From Nostoc linckia z4 (GTDB lineage Bacteria; Cyanobacteriota; Cyanobacteriia; Cyanobacteriales; Nostocaceae), in contig NZ_LAHA01000012.1 in assembly GCF_002608075.1 (NCBI RefSeq), forward strand, positions 67,405 to 131,404: a stretch of 64,000 nucleotides of DNA, written 5' to 3'. Of this stretch, positions 8,011-15,008 are shown piece by piece; position 1 is the stretch's first letter, and each line of letters starts with the position of its first letter. The position numbers were made by a program, and so were the translations under genes. A model generated the notes under the pieces. That model did not search any database. It was given only the letters and a program-made list of their open reading frames with translations, and was not told where the DNA came from.

Positions 8011-9093
8011 TCACAAACTAAATTTCTTCTTAGAGGCAAGGTGTATTCGTTGCCTTTCTTGCTCGTCGGCGATAGACGCCGCCAGATTCACTTCTTTAGC
8101 TGCTGCAATTGACTGCTGCCACTGGACAACCCAAACCACCAATTTCTGCCAGCTGCGGGGGTCGGATTCGCATTTGTTGATTACGTTGAATCCGAGCGCG
8201 ATCGTCGGCTCTTGTCGAGGCTTGCAGTTTTGTTTGGCAACATAAAGCGCAAATTCGCCAACGATGTCGTTTCCGCCAGTCAGGATATAGCCGCTTTTGC
8301 GATAAATCGGAACGTATTGGCCAATCTCCAAATCGGCCCAATCCCGCAGTTCCGCAGATTTTAGCTTGGTTCCTTCGGCATCCAGCTTTTGATATTTTTT
8401 AATTTTTTCGAGTCCGGGCGGTGGCGGAATAATTTGTCCCAATGAAGAGCTATCAGCTTCATGCAAAATCTCCTTTTCCTCTGACAACGAAGCGAGTATT
8501 TGGGGCGATGAGAGCGGGGGGCTTTGCCTACGCGATTCCTCAACAATCGGTGCAATTGTTTCGTCCGCGAGAGAAATTTCCTTCTCTCTTATTTCTTCTA
8601 GATCTTGATCTTTTTTATATATAGTCAAACGGCCATTTGACCGTTGGCTTTTGTCAAAGTCAACGGTGTTTTTACCGTTGGGTGAGCGGTCATTTGACCG
8701 TTGGCTTTTGTCAAAGTCAGCGGTATTTTTACCGTTAAAAAGTTCGTTTAAAGCGGACTGTACTGTTGTTATCAAAAACCTATATTCCAGGCTTTTCCTG
8801 TGCGCCAAGGGTTTTCTGATGTCAATAAAGCCTGCTTCTCTTAGCTTGTGTAACGCTCTGCGAATGCATTTATCTGTGGCTATGCCAAGTAGCATTTCCT
8901 CGAAGTCTTTAACTGTTTTTATCCCCAGCCAAGGTTCTAATTCATTCGCATTGAGCGCGATCGCTGCATTTGCCCAATACTCGAAAATTGATAAGATTGC
9001 GGCGGCAGTACAGTCTCTAGTTAGCAAGAAATAGTCTTCTCGCACGATCGCCATTATCTGCCGTGGAGGATGATTAATGCACGATGTTCTCAT
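8011..9093 (-). CDS. putative phage replication initiator (winged-helix, O/DnaD-like)
   Basis: 360 residues. The N-terminal ~110 residues (IVREDYFLLTRDCTAAAILS...CIRRALHKLREAGFIDIR) read as a winged-helix DNA-binding domain of the replication-initiator type. A low-complexity linker contains a duplicated 20-residue unit (residues about 115-155), encoded by a 60-bp tandem DNA repeat. The C-terminal part (W..W..LEIGQYVPIYRKSG, later WQKLVVWVVQWQQ) is unassigned. ATG 9093 has a strong GGAGG Shine-Dalgarno. Downstream lies a putative helicase loader, consistent with a phage replication module in which the origin may sit inside the initiator gene, as in lambda. Moderate certainty. Confidence 0.6.
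   Translation of the reverse strand: MRTSCINHPPRQIMAIVREDYFLLTRDCTAAAILSIFEYWANAAIALNANELEPWLGIKTVKDFEEMLLGIATDKCIRRALHKLREAGFIDIRKPLAHRKSLEYRFLITTVQSALNELFNGKNTADFDKSQRSNDRSPNGKNTVDFDKSQRSNGRLTIYKKDQDLEEIREKEISLADETIAPIVEESRRQSPPLSSPQILASLSEEKEILHEADSSSLGQIIPPPPGLEKIKKYQKLDAEGTKLKSAELRDWADLEIGQYVPIYRKSGYILTGGNDIVGEFALYVAKQNCKPRQEPTIALGFNVINKCESDPRSWQKLVVWVVQWQQSIAAAKEVNLAASIADEQERQRIHLASKKKFSL
8629..8748. repeat. 60-bp tandem repeat with internal dyad, possible origin iterons
   Basis: Two nearly identical 60-bp units start near 8630 and 8690. Each contains TTTGACCGTTGGCTTTTGTC followed by AAAGTCA. The first holds an imperfect dyad with arms ACCGTTG and CAACGGT and inner arms CTTT/AAAG. They encode the repeated peptide ending DFDKSQRSN. 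Iterons inside an initiator gene are a known phage origin design; that role is inferred here. Confidence 0.6.
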
Positions 9094-9132
9094 TGCATCC
9101 TCCGTTAATTTTTGTTGTTTGAAGATTTAAAA

Positions 9133-9202
9133 ATGATATAATCATATTGATTCATCGGCTTCCTTTGTAGATTGCGTTACTGCGAAGGAAGTCTCTTTTT
9201 TT
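9133..9202. promoter_or_regulatory. palindrome and hairpin upstream of initiator gene
   Basis: A 13-bp palindrome ATGATATAATCAT (9133-9145) lies 40-52 bases before the initiator start. Next to it is a hairpin with arms CTTCCTT (9159-9165) and AAGGAAG (9185-9191), followed on the plus strand by a run of T. The palindrome may be an operator, and the hairpin could separate the upstream and downstream halves of the early operon. Roles are inferred. Confidence 0.35.
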
Positions 9203-9215
9203 GGGAAAGAGAGCT

Positions 9216-9632
9216 TCATCGAATTTTCCAGAAAGGCTGTTTTACAGGTTGATAAGTCAGGGTTGAATTGCTGTCGAAGTAGTGAGATGCTTTACCCTCA
9301 TCAACAAGCCGCTTGAGAACTGCGAATATCTCAGCATAAGTAGCACCTGTGGTGTCTTTGAGTTGCCCAGCATTGCAGTCTTTAAGAGCTAGTTCAGCCT
9401 CAATTTTTTGTGTTAGATCCATTGACTTATCGCTTGCTATTTGGCGTGCATAATTTAGGTGGTGTTCGATTTCGTTGAGGGAATCAAGAATCATCTCGTC
9501 ATCGAATTTGGACTGAAGATGAAATTCGGTTCTGCCAACAAATCGAATCAGTCTGTGTAGCTTTGATTCGGCTTTCACCAAAGCATAAAAAGCGCGGGCA
9601 TAGTGCCAAGGTGAATCCGGTCTTGCACTCAT
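9216..9632 (-). CDS. hypothetical phage protein with C-terminal winged-helix-like segment
   Basis: About 138 residues from ATG at 9632 (MSARPDSPWHYARAFYALVK), which shares one base with the previous stop (TAATG). The C-terminal ~50 residues (LKDTTGATYAEIFAVLKRLVDEG) look like a small winged-helix DNA-binding fold. The N-terminal part is helical. No family is recognised. A longer start at 9671 is possible but lacks support. Confidence 0.5.
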   Translation of the reverse strand: MSARPDSPWHYARAFYALVKAESKLHRLIRFVGRTEFHLQSKFDDEMILDSLNEIEHHLNYARQIASDKSMDLTQKIEAELALKDCNAGQLKDTTGATYAEIFAVLKRLVDEGKASHYFDSNSTLTYQPVKQPFWKIR

Positions 9633-9925
9633 TAAAATAACGATTGCTGTCCTGGAACAGTTGAATCGCAACCGATCGCTGGCTTTCTTTTTGCACCCTT
9701 AGACCCCATTTGAGCTTCCGCTAATCCAAGCCGATAGAAAGCTTTTCGGCGTTCGTCAAGCCAGGCTTGGTATGGATGATTTTTTCGTAGTCCGAATGGG
9801 TAAGAAGCGTCGATGGCGCATTTTAATCTTTGTTTTTGCTGATCGTTTAGATTGTTCAGATCGGCAGCGAATAGAGCGATCGCTTCCTCAATCGCTGCTG
9901 CCGCTTTTTCTCTCCAGTAACTCAT
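9632..9925 (-). CDS. small hypothetical phage protein
   Basis: 97 residues, helical N-terminus rich in alanine (MSYWREKAAAAIEEAIALFA), then a PFGLRKNHPYQAWLDERR segment of a type found in small phage early proteins. It is translationally coupled to the following gene by TAATG overlap and lies 40 bases after the ParB-like gene. Function unknown. Confidence 0.5.
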   Translation of the reverse strand: MSYWREKAAAAIEEAIALFAADLNNLNDQQKQRLKCAIDASYPFGLRKNHPYQAWLDERRKAFYRLGLAEAQMGSKGAKRKPAIGCDSTVPGQQSLF

Positions 9926-9965
9926 AATTCTTCCTCATCAGTCAGTCGGGTCTGTATTTCGGGAA

Positions 9966-11282
9966 TCATGCTGCTTTGTGCGCCAAAGATTTCTCTAGGG
10001 CTTTCCAGATGGCGTTTAGGCGATCTGTGCCGAGTTCTGGCTCGATGCGGCACATTACCTCGTACATCTGCTTGGGGGCGAGTTTGAGGAGTGCGATCGC
10101 CACTTCAGTCACGAGCGCATCGCCATTGGTATTGAGGTCAACAATGCTGGCTGAGGCCAGCTGCTGTTCTGGCTTGAAACCTTCGTTGCGCTCTTTATCT
10201 GGGAAGATTTGCGATCGCGTCCCCAATCCTAAATCCTTCTGTTTTTGTTTCAGTTCTTGAGTCACAGAGGTCGGAGGCTCTTGCAGCTTTTCCTGTTGCG
10301 GCTGCATGTGCGAAAGGAGGATGTGAACGTGCTTGGTGGAGCCATCCACGAAGCACATAGCCGTGTTTCCCGTGATGACCCTCACCTCGGCTAATTTATC
10401 TTTGTGTTCGCCGCCTGTTACCTCTACTATCTCCGTCTCCTTAGGAATCCAGGGCTTTGCCTTTGACCTCGTTTTTTGAGTATAGGTAGTTCCTCCGCGC
10501 TCAACTTTTCTCTCATCTATCTGGCGGTTTCCGCCAGATAGGTTGTCTGTTGCTTGCGTGGTTGTAGTAGTTAGTTCAGCACGGATTCGTCCTACAGTGT
10601 CGTGATGAACGCCGCAGCGCCTAGCGATTTCCCTATCGCTCCACTGACGCCATTCATCATCGTTTAGCAGGGTCTGGATGGCACGACGCTTATCTTCGTT
10701 CGTTCGTCGCAGCCCGTGATTGCTGTTTGCCCCCACAGAATGCAGCACAGCATCGCGGCGAGTGCCTTGGCGGATATCCGCCTCAATTTCACTCAGTCCC
10801 GCTTGTTTGGCTGAGTAGCAGCGGTGGAAGCCATCAGCCAGCCAATAATTTTCGCCATCGTAAAACACAATTATTGCGGGGAATTTCGCCCCATCCCGCC
10901 AAGCAACTGCATATTCATCCACAACTTGCTGGTTGATACCGGCGCGGGACTGCGTACCGCCATCAAGCTTGATGTTAGTCAGCTGTATTTTTGAAGTCTC
11001 TATTTTTAACTTTTGGACTGAAGCCAAAATGAGGGTTTGCCCCACTTGAATAGCCGCTTCTAGCGCGTCAATTCCCCGAATTAATGAATTGTCAGGAGCT
11101 ATTATTATTTCTGGCAATGAGCCTTTGGATTTTAAAATTTGGACTATTCTTTCTACTTCTTTGGTATTAGCTGTAGCACTTTGTGGTATCTGGATATCTG
11201 TAGGATTGATGGGGCGTAAGTCGCCTCTTGTATTCGATTGCACCGAAGCGTCAACGTTTCGGGTTTGTGAAGTTTCTGTCAT
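9966..11282 (-). CDS. ParB/Srx-fold DNA-binding protein
   Basis: 438 residues. Residues about 105-190 contain the ParB-type N-terminal pattern: ..YWLADGFHRCYSAKQAG (the D-G-x-H-R nucleotide-binding motif), then EIEADIRQGTRRDAVLHSVG. A helix-turn-helix follows near 214-235 (WSDREIARRCGVHHDTVGRI). The middle has a KOW-like EVTGGEHKDKLAEVRVITG segment. ParB/Srx proteins bind CTP and DNA. In prophages they serve in partition, as transcription factors, or as nuclease-like accessory proteins. No ParA is in the window, so a simple partition role is not shown. It is first of the long leftward early series. An exact hairpin is embedded at 10517-10541. Confidence 0.75.
   Translation of the reverse strand: MTETSQTRNVDASVQSNTRGDLRPINPTDIQIPQSATANTKEVERIVQILKSKGSLPEIIIAPDNSLIRGIDALEAAIQVGQTLILASVQKLKIETSKIQLTNIKLDGGTQSRAGINQQVVDEYAVAWRDGAKFPAIIVFYDGENYWLADGFHRCYSAKQAGLSEIEADIRQGTRRDAVLHSVGANSNHGLRRTNEDKRRAIQTLLNDDEWRQWSDREIARRCGVHHDTVGRIRAELTTTTTQATDNLSGGNRQIDERKVERGGTTYTQKTRSKAKPWIPKETEIVEVTGGEHKDKLAEVRVITGNTAMCFVDGSTKHVHILLSHMQPQQEKLQEPPTSVTQELKQKQKDLGLGTRSQIFPDKERNEGFKPEQQLASASIVDLNTNGDALVTEVAIALLKLAPKQMYEVMCRIEPELGTDRLNAIWKALEKSLAHKAA
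10517..10541. repeat. perfect 11-bp inverted repeat inside ParB-like gene
   Basis: CTATCTGGCGG, a TTT spacer, then CCGCCAGATAG form a perfect inverted repeat within coding sequence, in the linker after the helix-turn-helix. It could be a binding site for the encoded protein or an mRNA hairpin. Confidence 0.6.
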
Positions 11283-11311
11283 AATTTGTGGCCTGCAAAA
11301 TAATTTTTTTA

Positions 11312-11335
11312 AGCGTAATCACGCCTGATTACGCT
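11312..11335. terminator. perfect hairpin between two early genes
   Basis: AGCGTAATCA, loop CGCC, TGATTACGCT, followed on the plus strand by ATTTTTTT. The T tract is on the plus side, so it would terminate rightward transcription. On the minus strand, where the genes lie, it covers the stop of 11329-11664 and may act as a processing or mRNA-stabilising hairpin. Confidence 0.45.
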
Positions 11336-11664
11336 ATTTTTTTGCCCCGCCGTTTTTCGGGGGGCGATGCGAGTCTAATATCGCAATTTCCAATGTGAAA
11401 TTGATATCGAGGAACTGTGGAATTGGGCGATCGCACATCACGCACCTCGTGTCCAATTCGCAATGTGCCGTCCCGCACCATGATGCGGAGTTGTTCAGCC
11501 GAGTCGAGTCCTAATAGGGGGTAAGCCTGTTCCGTGTCGTACCACCGTCGGTTCGGGTGTTGTGCGGTAGCGGCTACTCCGAGCATTTCCGCCAAAATTT
11601 CTTTAATGGCTTCCCGCAGTTGGTGTTCAGGGATCAGCCTCTCGGTGGGTTGGGGCTGTTTCAT
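11329..11664 (-). CDS. small putative DNA-binding phage protein
   Basis: 111 residues. After a helical N-terminus (HQLREAIKEILAEMLGV) comes WYDTEQAYPLLGLDSAEQLR then MVRDGTLRIGHEVRD. This has the layout of a MerR/excisionase-type winged helix: a tyrosine-containing entry helix, then a recognition helix and wing. The C-terminus is very basic (PEKRRGKKIA). It sits two bases from the upstream RHH-like gene in a leftward immediate-early position opposite the repressors, where excisionase or Cro-like regulators are common. Specific function uncertain. Confidence 0.5.
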   Translation of the reverse strand: MKQPQPTERLIPEHQLREAIKEILAEMLGVAATAQHPNRRWYDTEQAYPLLGLDSAEQLRIMVRDGTLRIGHEVRDVRSPNSTVPRYQFHIGNCDIRLASPPEKRRGKKIA

Positions 11665-11665
11665 A

Positions 11666-11881
11666 TTAGGCCGCCCGGAGCTGCGTTCTTTCGTGCTTTT
11701 CTCTGTGGTATTTCAAGAAAAAGTCCTTGAGGGCAAAGACAATTACCGCTGACTGCGGTACCCCCATCTCTTTGGCTATCTCTACAAGCTCACTCTCAAT
11801 CTCTGGCGTCGCGTCGAAGGATTTTTTGAAAGCTTTTGCCCTTTCCCCGGTCAAGGTGGAATCAGAATGTGTTTTATTCAT
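11666..11881 (-). CDS. small ribbon-helix-helix-like regulator candidate
   Basis: About 71 residues from ATG 11881 (MNKTHSDSTLTGERAKAFKK). The segment ESELVEIAKEMGVPQSAVIVFALKDFFLKY resembles the helical part of ribbon-helix-helix or related small DNA-binding proteins. It is the first gene leftward of the divergent promoter region facing the XRE repressors. A dyad ATATTG-N7-CAATAT (11884-11902) lies right at its start and may be an operator. Family assignment is tentative. Confidence 0.45.
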   Translation of the reverse strand: MNKTHSDSTLTGERAKAFKKSFDATPEIESELVEIAKEMGVPQSAVIVFALKDFFLKYHREKHERTQLRAA

Positions 11882-11883
11882 GT

Positions 11884-11902
11884 ATATTGCTCTAAACAAT
11901 AT
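11884..11902. promoter_or_regulatory. dyad symmetry in divergent early promoter region
   Basis: Inverted repeat ATATTG-N7-CAATAT lies in the 109-bp space between the leftward early genes and the rightward repressor gene. Position suggests an operator for the XRE repressors or the RHH-like protein. This is inference. Confidence 0.3.
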
Positions 11903-11990
11903 GTTGATTAGTGTATTTATAAATAATATTACTACAAGAGTTCGTAAAGTGTGACACGTAGTTTAAAAACACCTTCAAAGGTGCATTATG

Positions 11991-12350
11991 ATGTGGCTAG
12001 AAACGTTTGAATATCTCCTATCAATGGACAGTCAAGCCAAGCAGCGCCTAGCGGAACTAATTATTGAAGCCCAAGGAAACCAATCGCTAAGAAAATACGC
12101 GATGAGTCTGGGCGTTAATCCCGCGACGCTCAAAAATTGGATTGATGGACAGGGATTTCCTTCGCCAGAGAATTTAGAAAAAATTGCCAAGGCGACCGGG
12201 TTTAGCGGGATTGATGATCTGCTCGATTATCTTCGGGGCATAGAAAGAGAGAAAAGCGCGGCATCTGTCAAGCAGATTCTGCTGCTTGCTAAAGACTTGT
12301 CCAAAGAAGAGCGCAAAGAATTAACAAAAGCGCTTATCGATTTGGATTGA
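11991..12350 (+). CDS. XRE-family HTH repressor (first paralogue)
   Basis: 119 residues starting MWLETFEYLLSMDSQAKQ. The HTH is QSLRKYAMSLGVNPATLKNW, followed by IDGQGFPSPENLEKIAKATG, and a C-terminal helical tail ends KEERKELTKALIDLD. It is divergent from the early operon and upstream of the integrase, the classical site for a prophage repressor. About half its residues are shared in order with the second copy at 12580, including an identical start block (GCATTAT and ATGTGG). An in-frame ATG lies one codon earlier. Confidence 0.75.
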   Translation: MWLETFEYLLSMDSQAKQRLAELIIEAQGNQSLRKYAMSLGVNPATLKNWIDGQGFPSPENLEKIAKATGFSGIDDLLDYLRGIEREKSAASVKQILLLAKDLSKEERKELTKALIDLD

Positions 12351-12579
12351 GATACGAAAAGTTCGAGCTAGCAGGGAAGCCCGAACGCTTTAATCACAGG
12401 TGTTGATGCCGCAACACTGTGTTTTGATGAAACGGACACTTTCGTATCCGCCCCATACATGGATTAGAGCTAAATCCGCGTATGGGTTGTTTAGCACGTA
12501 CAGATTTTTAGTCAGTATTGACTACTATTTTAGTGGTCATAAATAATACCAAAAATTACCTTTTAAGCTGCATTATTGT
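12351..12579. promoter_or_regulatory. structured spacer between the two repressor genes
   Basis: No gene. It holds a strong two-part hairpin, CCCATAC...GTATGGG around GGATT...AATCC (12452-12486), a GTTCG...CGAAC hairpin near 12360-12392, and the dyad AGTCA-GTAT-TGACT (12510-12523). A TTGACT at 12518-12523 could be a -35 element for the second repressor gene. It may hold operators or a small regulatory RNA; both are inference. Confidence 0.4.
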
Positions 12580-12930
12580 ATGTGGGCAGAAATTGAATTA
12601 TTGGCAATGGATGACGACGCTAAAAGACGATTAGCACAAATATTAGCCAGGGCGCAAGGCGTTCGCTCTCAGCGCCAACTTGCTATGGATCTGGGCGTCG
12701 CATTGGGGACTGTGCAAAACTGGCTACAAGGTCAAGGCTTTCCCTCGTCGGAGAATTTAGAAAAAATCGCTGTGGCTGCGGGTATGAGCATTGAGGAATT
12801 GTTTAATCAAATCAAAGGCGAAAACGTAAGTTACTCGCCAAAGGTGGCAGAAGATGTGCTGACGATAGCCCTACAACTCGATGTGGAACAGCGGAGAAGG
12901 TTGATTAAGTTGCTAGTGGATAATATTTAG
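12580..12930 (+). CDS. XRE-family HTH repressor (second paralogue)
   Basis: 116 residues starting MWAEIELLAMDDDAKRRLAQ. The HTH is RSQRQLAMDLGVALGTVQNW, then LQGQGFPSSENLEKIAVAAG, and the C-terminus DVEQRRRLIKLLVDNI is again like the first copy. The two genes look like an old tandem duplication. It ends 4 bases into the 3' end of the opposing integrase gene (12927-12930). Two diverged repressors with similar recognition helices could bind related operators with different effects. Confidence 0.75.
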   Translation: MWAEIELLAMDDDAKRRLAQILARAQGVRSQRQLAMDLGVALGTVQNWLQGQGFPSSENLEKIAVAAGMSIEELFNQIKGENVSYSPKVAEDVLTIALQLDVEQRRRLIKLLVDNI

Positions 12931-14033
12931 GTTTTTTGGTTTTTGAGTTGTTCAAAGACTTTTTCGTGTTCTACTTGTGAGATCCAGCGATTATACGTCT
13001 GATAATGGACAACGGGCGAGTGCCCACACCAGGCTGCCATCGTCGCCACCGGAACCTTATAGCGCACACTGCCCCGAATCGCGTAAGCATGGCGTAAATC
13101 ATAGGGGTCAAATGGCACATCCCGTCGCCAAAAGGTAGAAGTCACTCGTTTGCCATAATCGCGGTAAGTTTTACCACTACACCGGGGCTTCTTGATTTGC
13201 CACAATTGCCACTCTTGTGCCCATTCTGGGTGCAGGGGGTAGCAAATTCGCTCGCCGGTTTTGCCTTCCAGTACGTGGCAGGCTAAGCTATCTTTTGATA
13301 TTTCGCAGAAAAATATCTCATGGCTTCTCAAGCCGTAGGCCCCCAGTATTCCATAAGCCCATTGCCAAGCGGGAGAGTCGTCAAAAAGCGATCGCACTTG
13401 AATTATTTGCTCATCAGTCGGTACCTGGCGCGGCTTGGTCTGGGCATTGCCGTAGTTGCCGATGTAAGGTTTAAGGTTTACTTTTACCCCAGCAATCTCA
13501 GCTAAAATCTGTAGTTTTTCGCAAGTCCGCTTCCGGGATCGGCTATTGGCAGGCGTCGAAGTGGCGGCAGCGATAATTGAGGCACCAGTCACATCCCCCT
13601 TGAGGTTTTTGAAGGCTGCTTCGTAATCGTTCTTCCAAGTAAATTGGGTCGTGGGATTTTCGCCCTTCTGGGCAAAGTAATCAGCGCGGAGTTTTTCTAT
13701 CCACGATCCCCAGTCCCCGATCCCTAGTTCTTGTTCTTGTTCTTGGGAAAGATACCTTCCCCAATCAAATTCAGCCCTAGCCAACAATCCACCCACGATT
13801 TTGGCTTCAGCTTCTGCTCGTTGCAAGCCGGCCGGATTGTCGTAAATTCCCAAGGCAATGTACTGCTGATGGGGTTTGGCTTTGTTGCTCCCTGGCTTGG
13901 GTGGAAGTGTGGCCCGGAGAGATAAGCGATCGCCCCTTGCTTCCACCTTCACCCCAATCTTGCCTGCCTTTAGGCGCTCATTTACCGCCTCGATTGTCCA
14001 TTTTGCTGTGCTAATTTTGTGCTGTGATTTCAA
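12927..14033 (-). CDS. tyrosine recombinase/phage integrase
   Basis: 368 residues, TTG start at 14033 (an in-frame stop lies three codons upstream and no ATG precedes the domain). The N-terminal part has an arm-binding-like basic region (KPGSNKAKPHQQYIALGIYD). The catalytic domain shows GLRSHE (first Arg, about 234), PYDLRHAYAIR (second Arg, about 311, with Tyr in place of the usual first His), CGHS (about 332) and YQTYNRW with the tyrosine nucleophile (about 345). It lies next to the 3' end of tRNA-Val, the expected place for an integrase using that tRNA as attachment site. Three direct copies of CAAGTAATTT-like sequence sit at its 5' end (14031-14054). Confidence 0.9.
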   Translation of the reverse strand: MKSQHKISTAKWTIEAVNERLKAGKIGVKVEARGDRLSLRATLPPKPGSNKAKPHQQYIALGIYDNPAGLQRAEAEAKIVGGLLARAEFDWGRYLSQEQEQELGIGDWGSWIEKLRADYFAQKGENPTTQFTWKNDYEAAFKNLKGDVTGASIIAAATSTPANSRSRKRTCEKLQILAEIAGVKVNLKPYIGNYGNAQTKPRQVPTDEQIIQVRSLFDDSPAWQWAYGILGAYGLRSHEIFFCEISKDSLACHVLEGKTGERICYPLHPEWAQEWQLWQIKKPRCSGKTYRDYGKRVTSTFWRRDVPFDPYDLRHAYAIRGSVRYKVPVATMAAWCGHSPVVHYQTYNRWISQVEHEKVFEQLKNQKT

Positions 14034-14054
14034 GTAATTTCAAGTAATTTCAAG
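14031..14054. repeat. triple CAAGTAATTT direct repeat at integrase start
   Basis: CAAGTAATTT occurs twice in tandem and a third time as CAAGTGATAA, covering the integrase start codon. Short repeats near an attachment site can be arm-type integrase sites; that is inference. Confidence 0.5.
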
Positions 14055-14098
14055 TGATAATATTACCCGAAATTGCAGCGATAAAATCGAACTGCATT

Positions 14099-14126
14099 AA
14101 AAAAGCCGCCAAACGACGGCTTTTTT
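14099..14126 (-). terminator. Rho-independent terminator after tRNA-Val
   Basis: AAAAAAGCCG, loop of 8, CGGCTTTTTT: a 10-bp stem with T tracts on both strands. It follows the tRNA on the minus strand and could also stop transcription from the prophage side. Confidence 0.75.
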
Positions 14127-14140
14127 AGTTTTCTAGCGCA

Positions 14141-14213
<73 letters not shown>

Positions 14214-14225
14214 TTGTGTCTCACG

Positions 14226-14231
14226 ATTATA
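14226..14231 (-). promoter_or_regulatory. -10 box for tRNA-Val
   Basis: TATAAT on the minus strand ending 12 bases before the tRNA. No convincing -35 is seen. Confidence 0.45.
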
Positions 14232-14326
14232 TAATATAGCAAAAGATTTTCCATTGCGCTAGTGTTTTTGGAAAAAAATTTTTTTTTCAGCTACCAAGAG
14301 CATTTGGGGTTGTTTGAACTGCTATG

Positions 14327-14363
14327 ACTGTTAACTGTCAACACTCAACAGTCAACAGTCAAC
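14327..14363. repeat. STRR-type heptamer repeat (CAACAGT)
   Basis: TGTTAACTGTCAACACTCAACAGTCAACAGTCAACA type sequence, matching the CAACAGT class of short tandem repeats known from heterocystous cyanobacteria. It sits between the tRNA and ubiX. Confidence 0.7.
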
Positions 14364-14370
14364 AATGAAC

Positions 14371-14991
14371 TTAATTCCTTCCTTGCCAGCGCCGAATTGG
14401 TATGCAGTCAATATCTAATTGATCGAAAGCACGGGCAACTACAAAATCAACTAAATCCTCAATGGTTTGCGGATTGTGATACCAAGCAGGAATAGCGGGG
14501 ACAATTCTCACTCCAACTTCTGCTAAGGAAGTTAAGTTACGCAGATGAATCAAGCTAAAAGGAGTCTCACGCGGTACAATTACCAACTTGCGACCTTCTT
14601 TGAGTTGCACATCAGCTGCGCGTTCTAGTAAATCCGAACTCAAGCCGGCTGCTAGTTTTGCCACTGTACTCATGCTACATGGAATAATTATCATTCCTAA
14701 AGCCGCAAAGGAACCACTGGCAATTCCAGCACCGACATCGCCCCAAGGATGACAGCGCAGTTTACCAGCAAGTGGGACTCCTGCTTGCTCTCGCCAGAAT
14801 TGTTCTTGCGCTGTTGGTTCTGCTGGCATCCGAATTTCCTGTTCTGATTGCCAAACCATGTAAGTTGATCTAGAGGCAACCAGTTCAATACTATATTCTG
14901 CTTCCAACAGAAATTTGATAGCGCGAACGGCGTAAATCAGACCAGATGCGCCCGATACGCCTAAAATTAGAGGTTTAGTTTGATTTAACAC
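14371..14991 (-). CDS. ubiX: UbiX-type flavin prenyltransferase
   Basis: 206 residues, the usual family length. It makes prenylated FMN, the cofactor of UbiD-type decarboxylases. GVSGASGLIYAVR (residues 11-23) is the Rossmann-like FMN-binding start. IIPCSMSTVAKLAAG is the conserved central motif, and VPRETPFSLIHLRNL carries the conserved PRE-x-P-x segment. It is 17 bases downstream of the RNase-like gene on the same strand and probably cotranscribed with it. Confidence 0.9.
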   Translation of the reverse strand: MLNQTKPLILGVSGASGLIYAVRAIKFLLEAEYSIELVASRSTYMVWQSEQEIRMPAEPTAQEQFWREQAGVPLAGKLRCHPWGDVGAGIASGSFAALGMIIIPCSMSTVAKLAAGLSSDLLERAADVQLKEGRKLVIVPRETPFSLIHLRNLTSLAEVGVRIVPAIPAWYHNPQTIEDLVDFVVARAFDQLDIDCIPIRRWQGRN

Positions 14992-15008
14992 GTACTTCCT
15001 ACAGGTAT

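Noticed and set aside
9966..11282. Plasmid-type ParAB partition system
   Set aside because: No ParA ATPase is present; the integrase and tRNA site point to an integrated phage.
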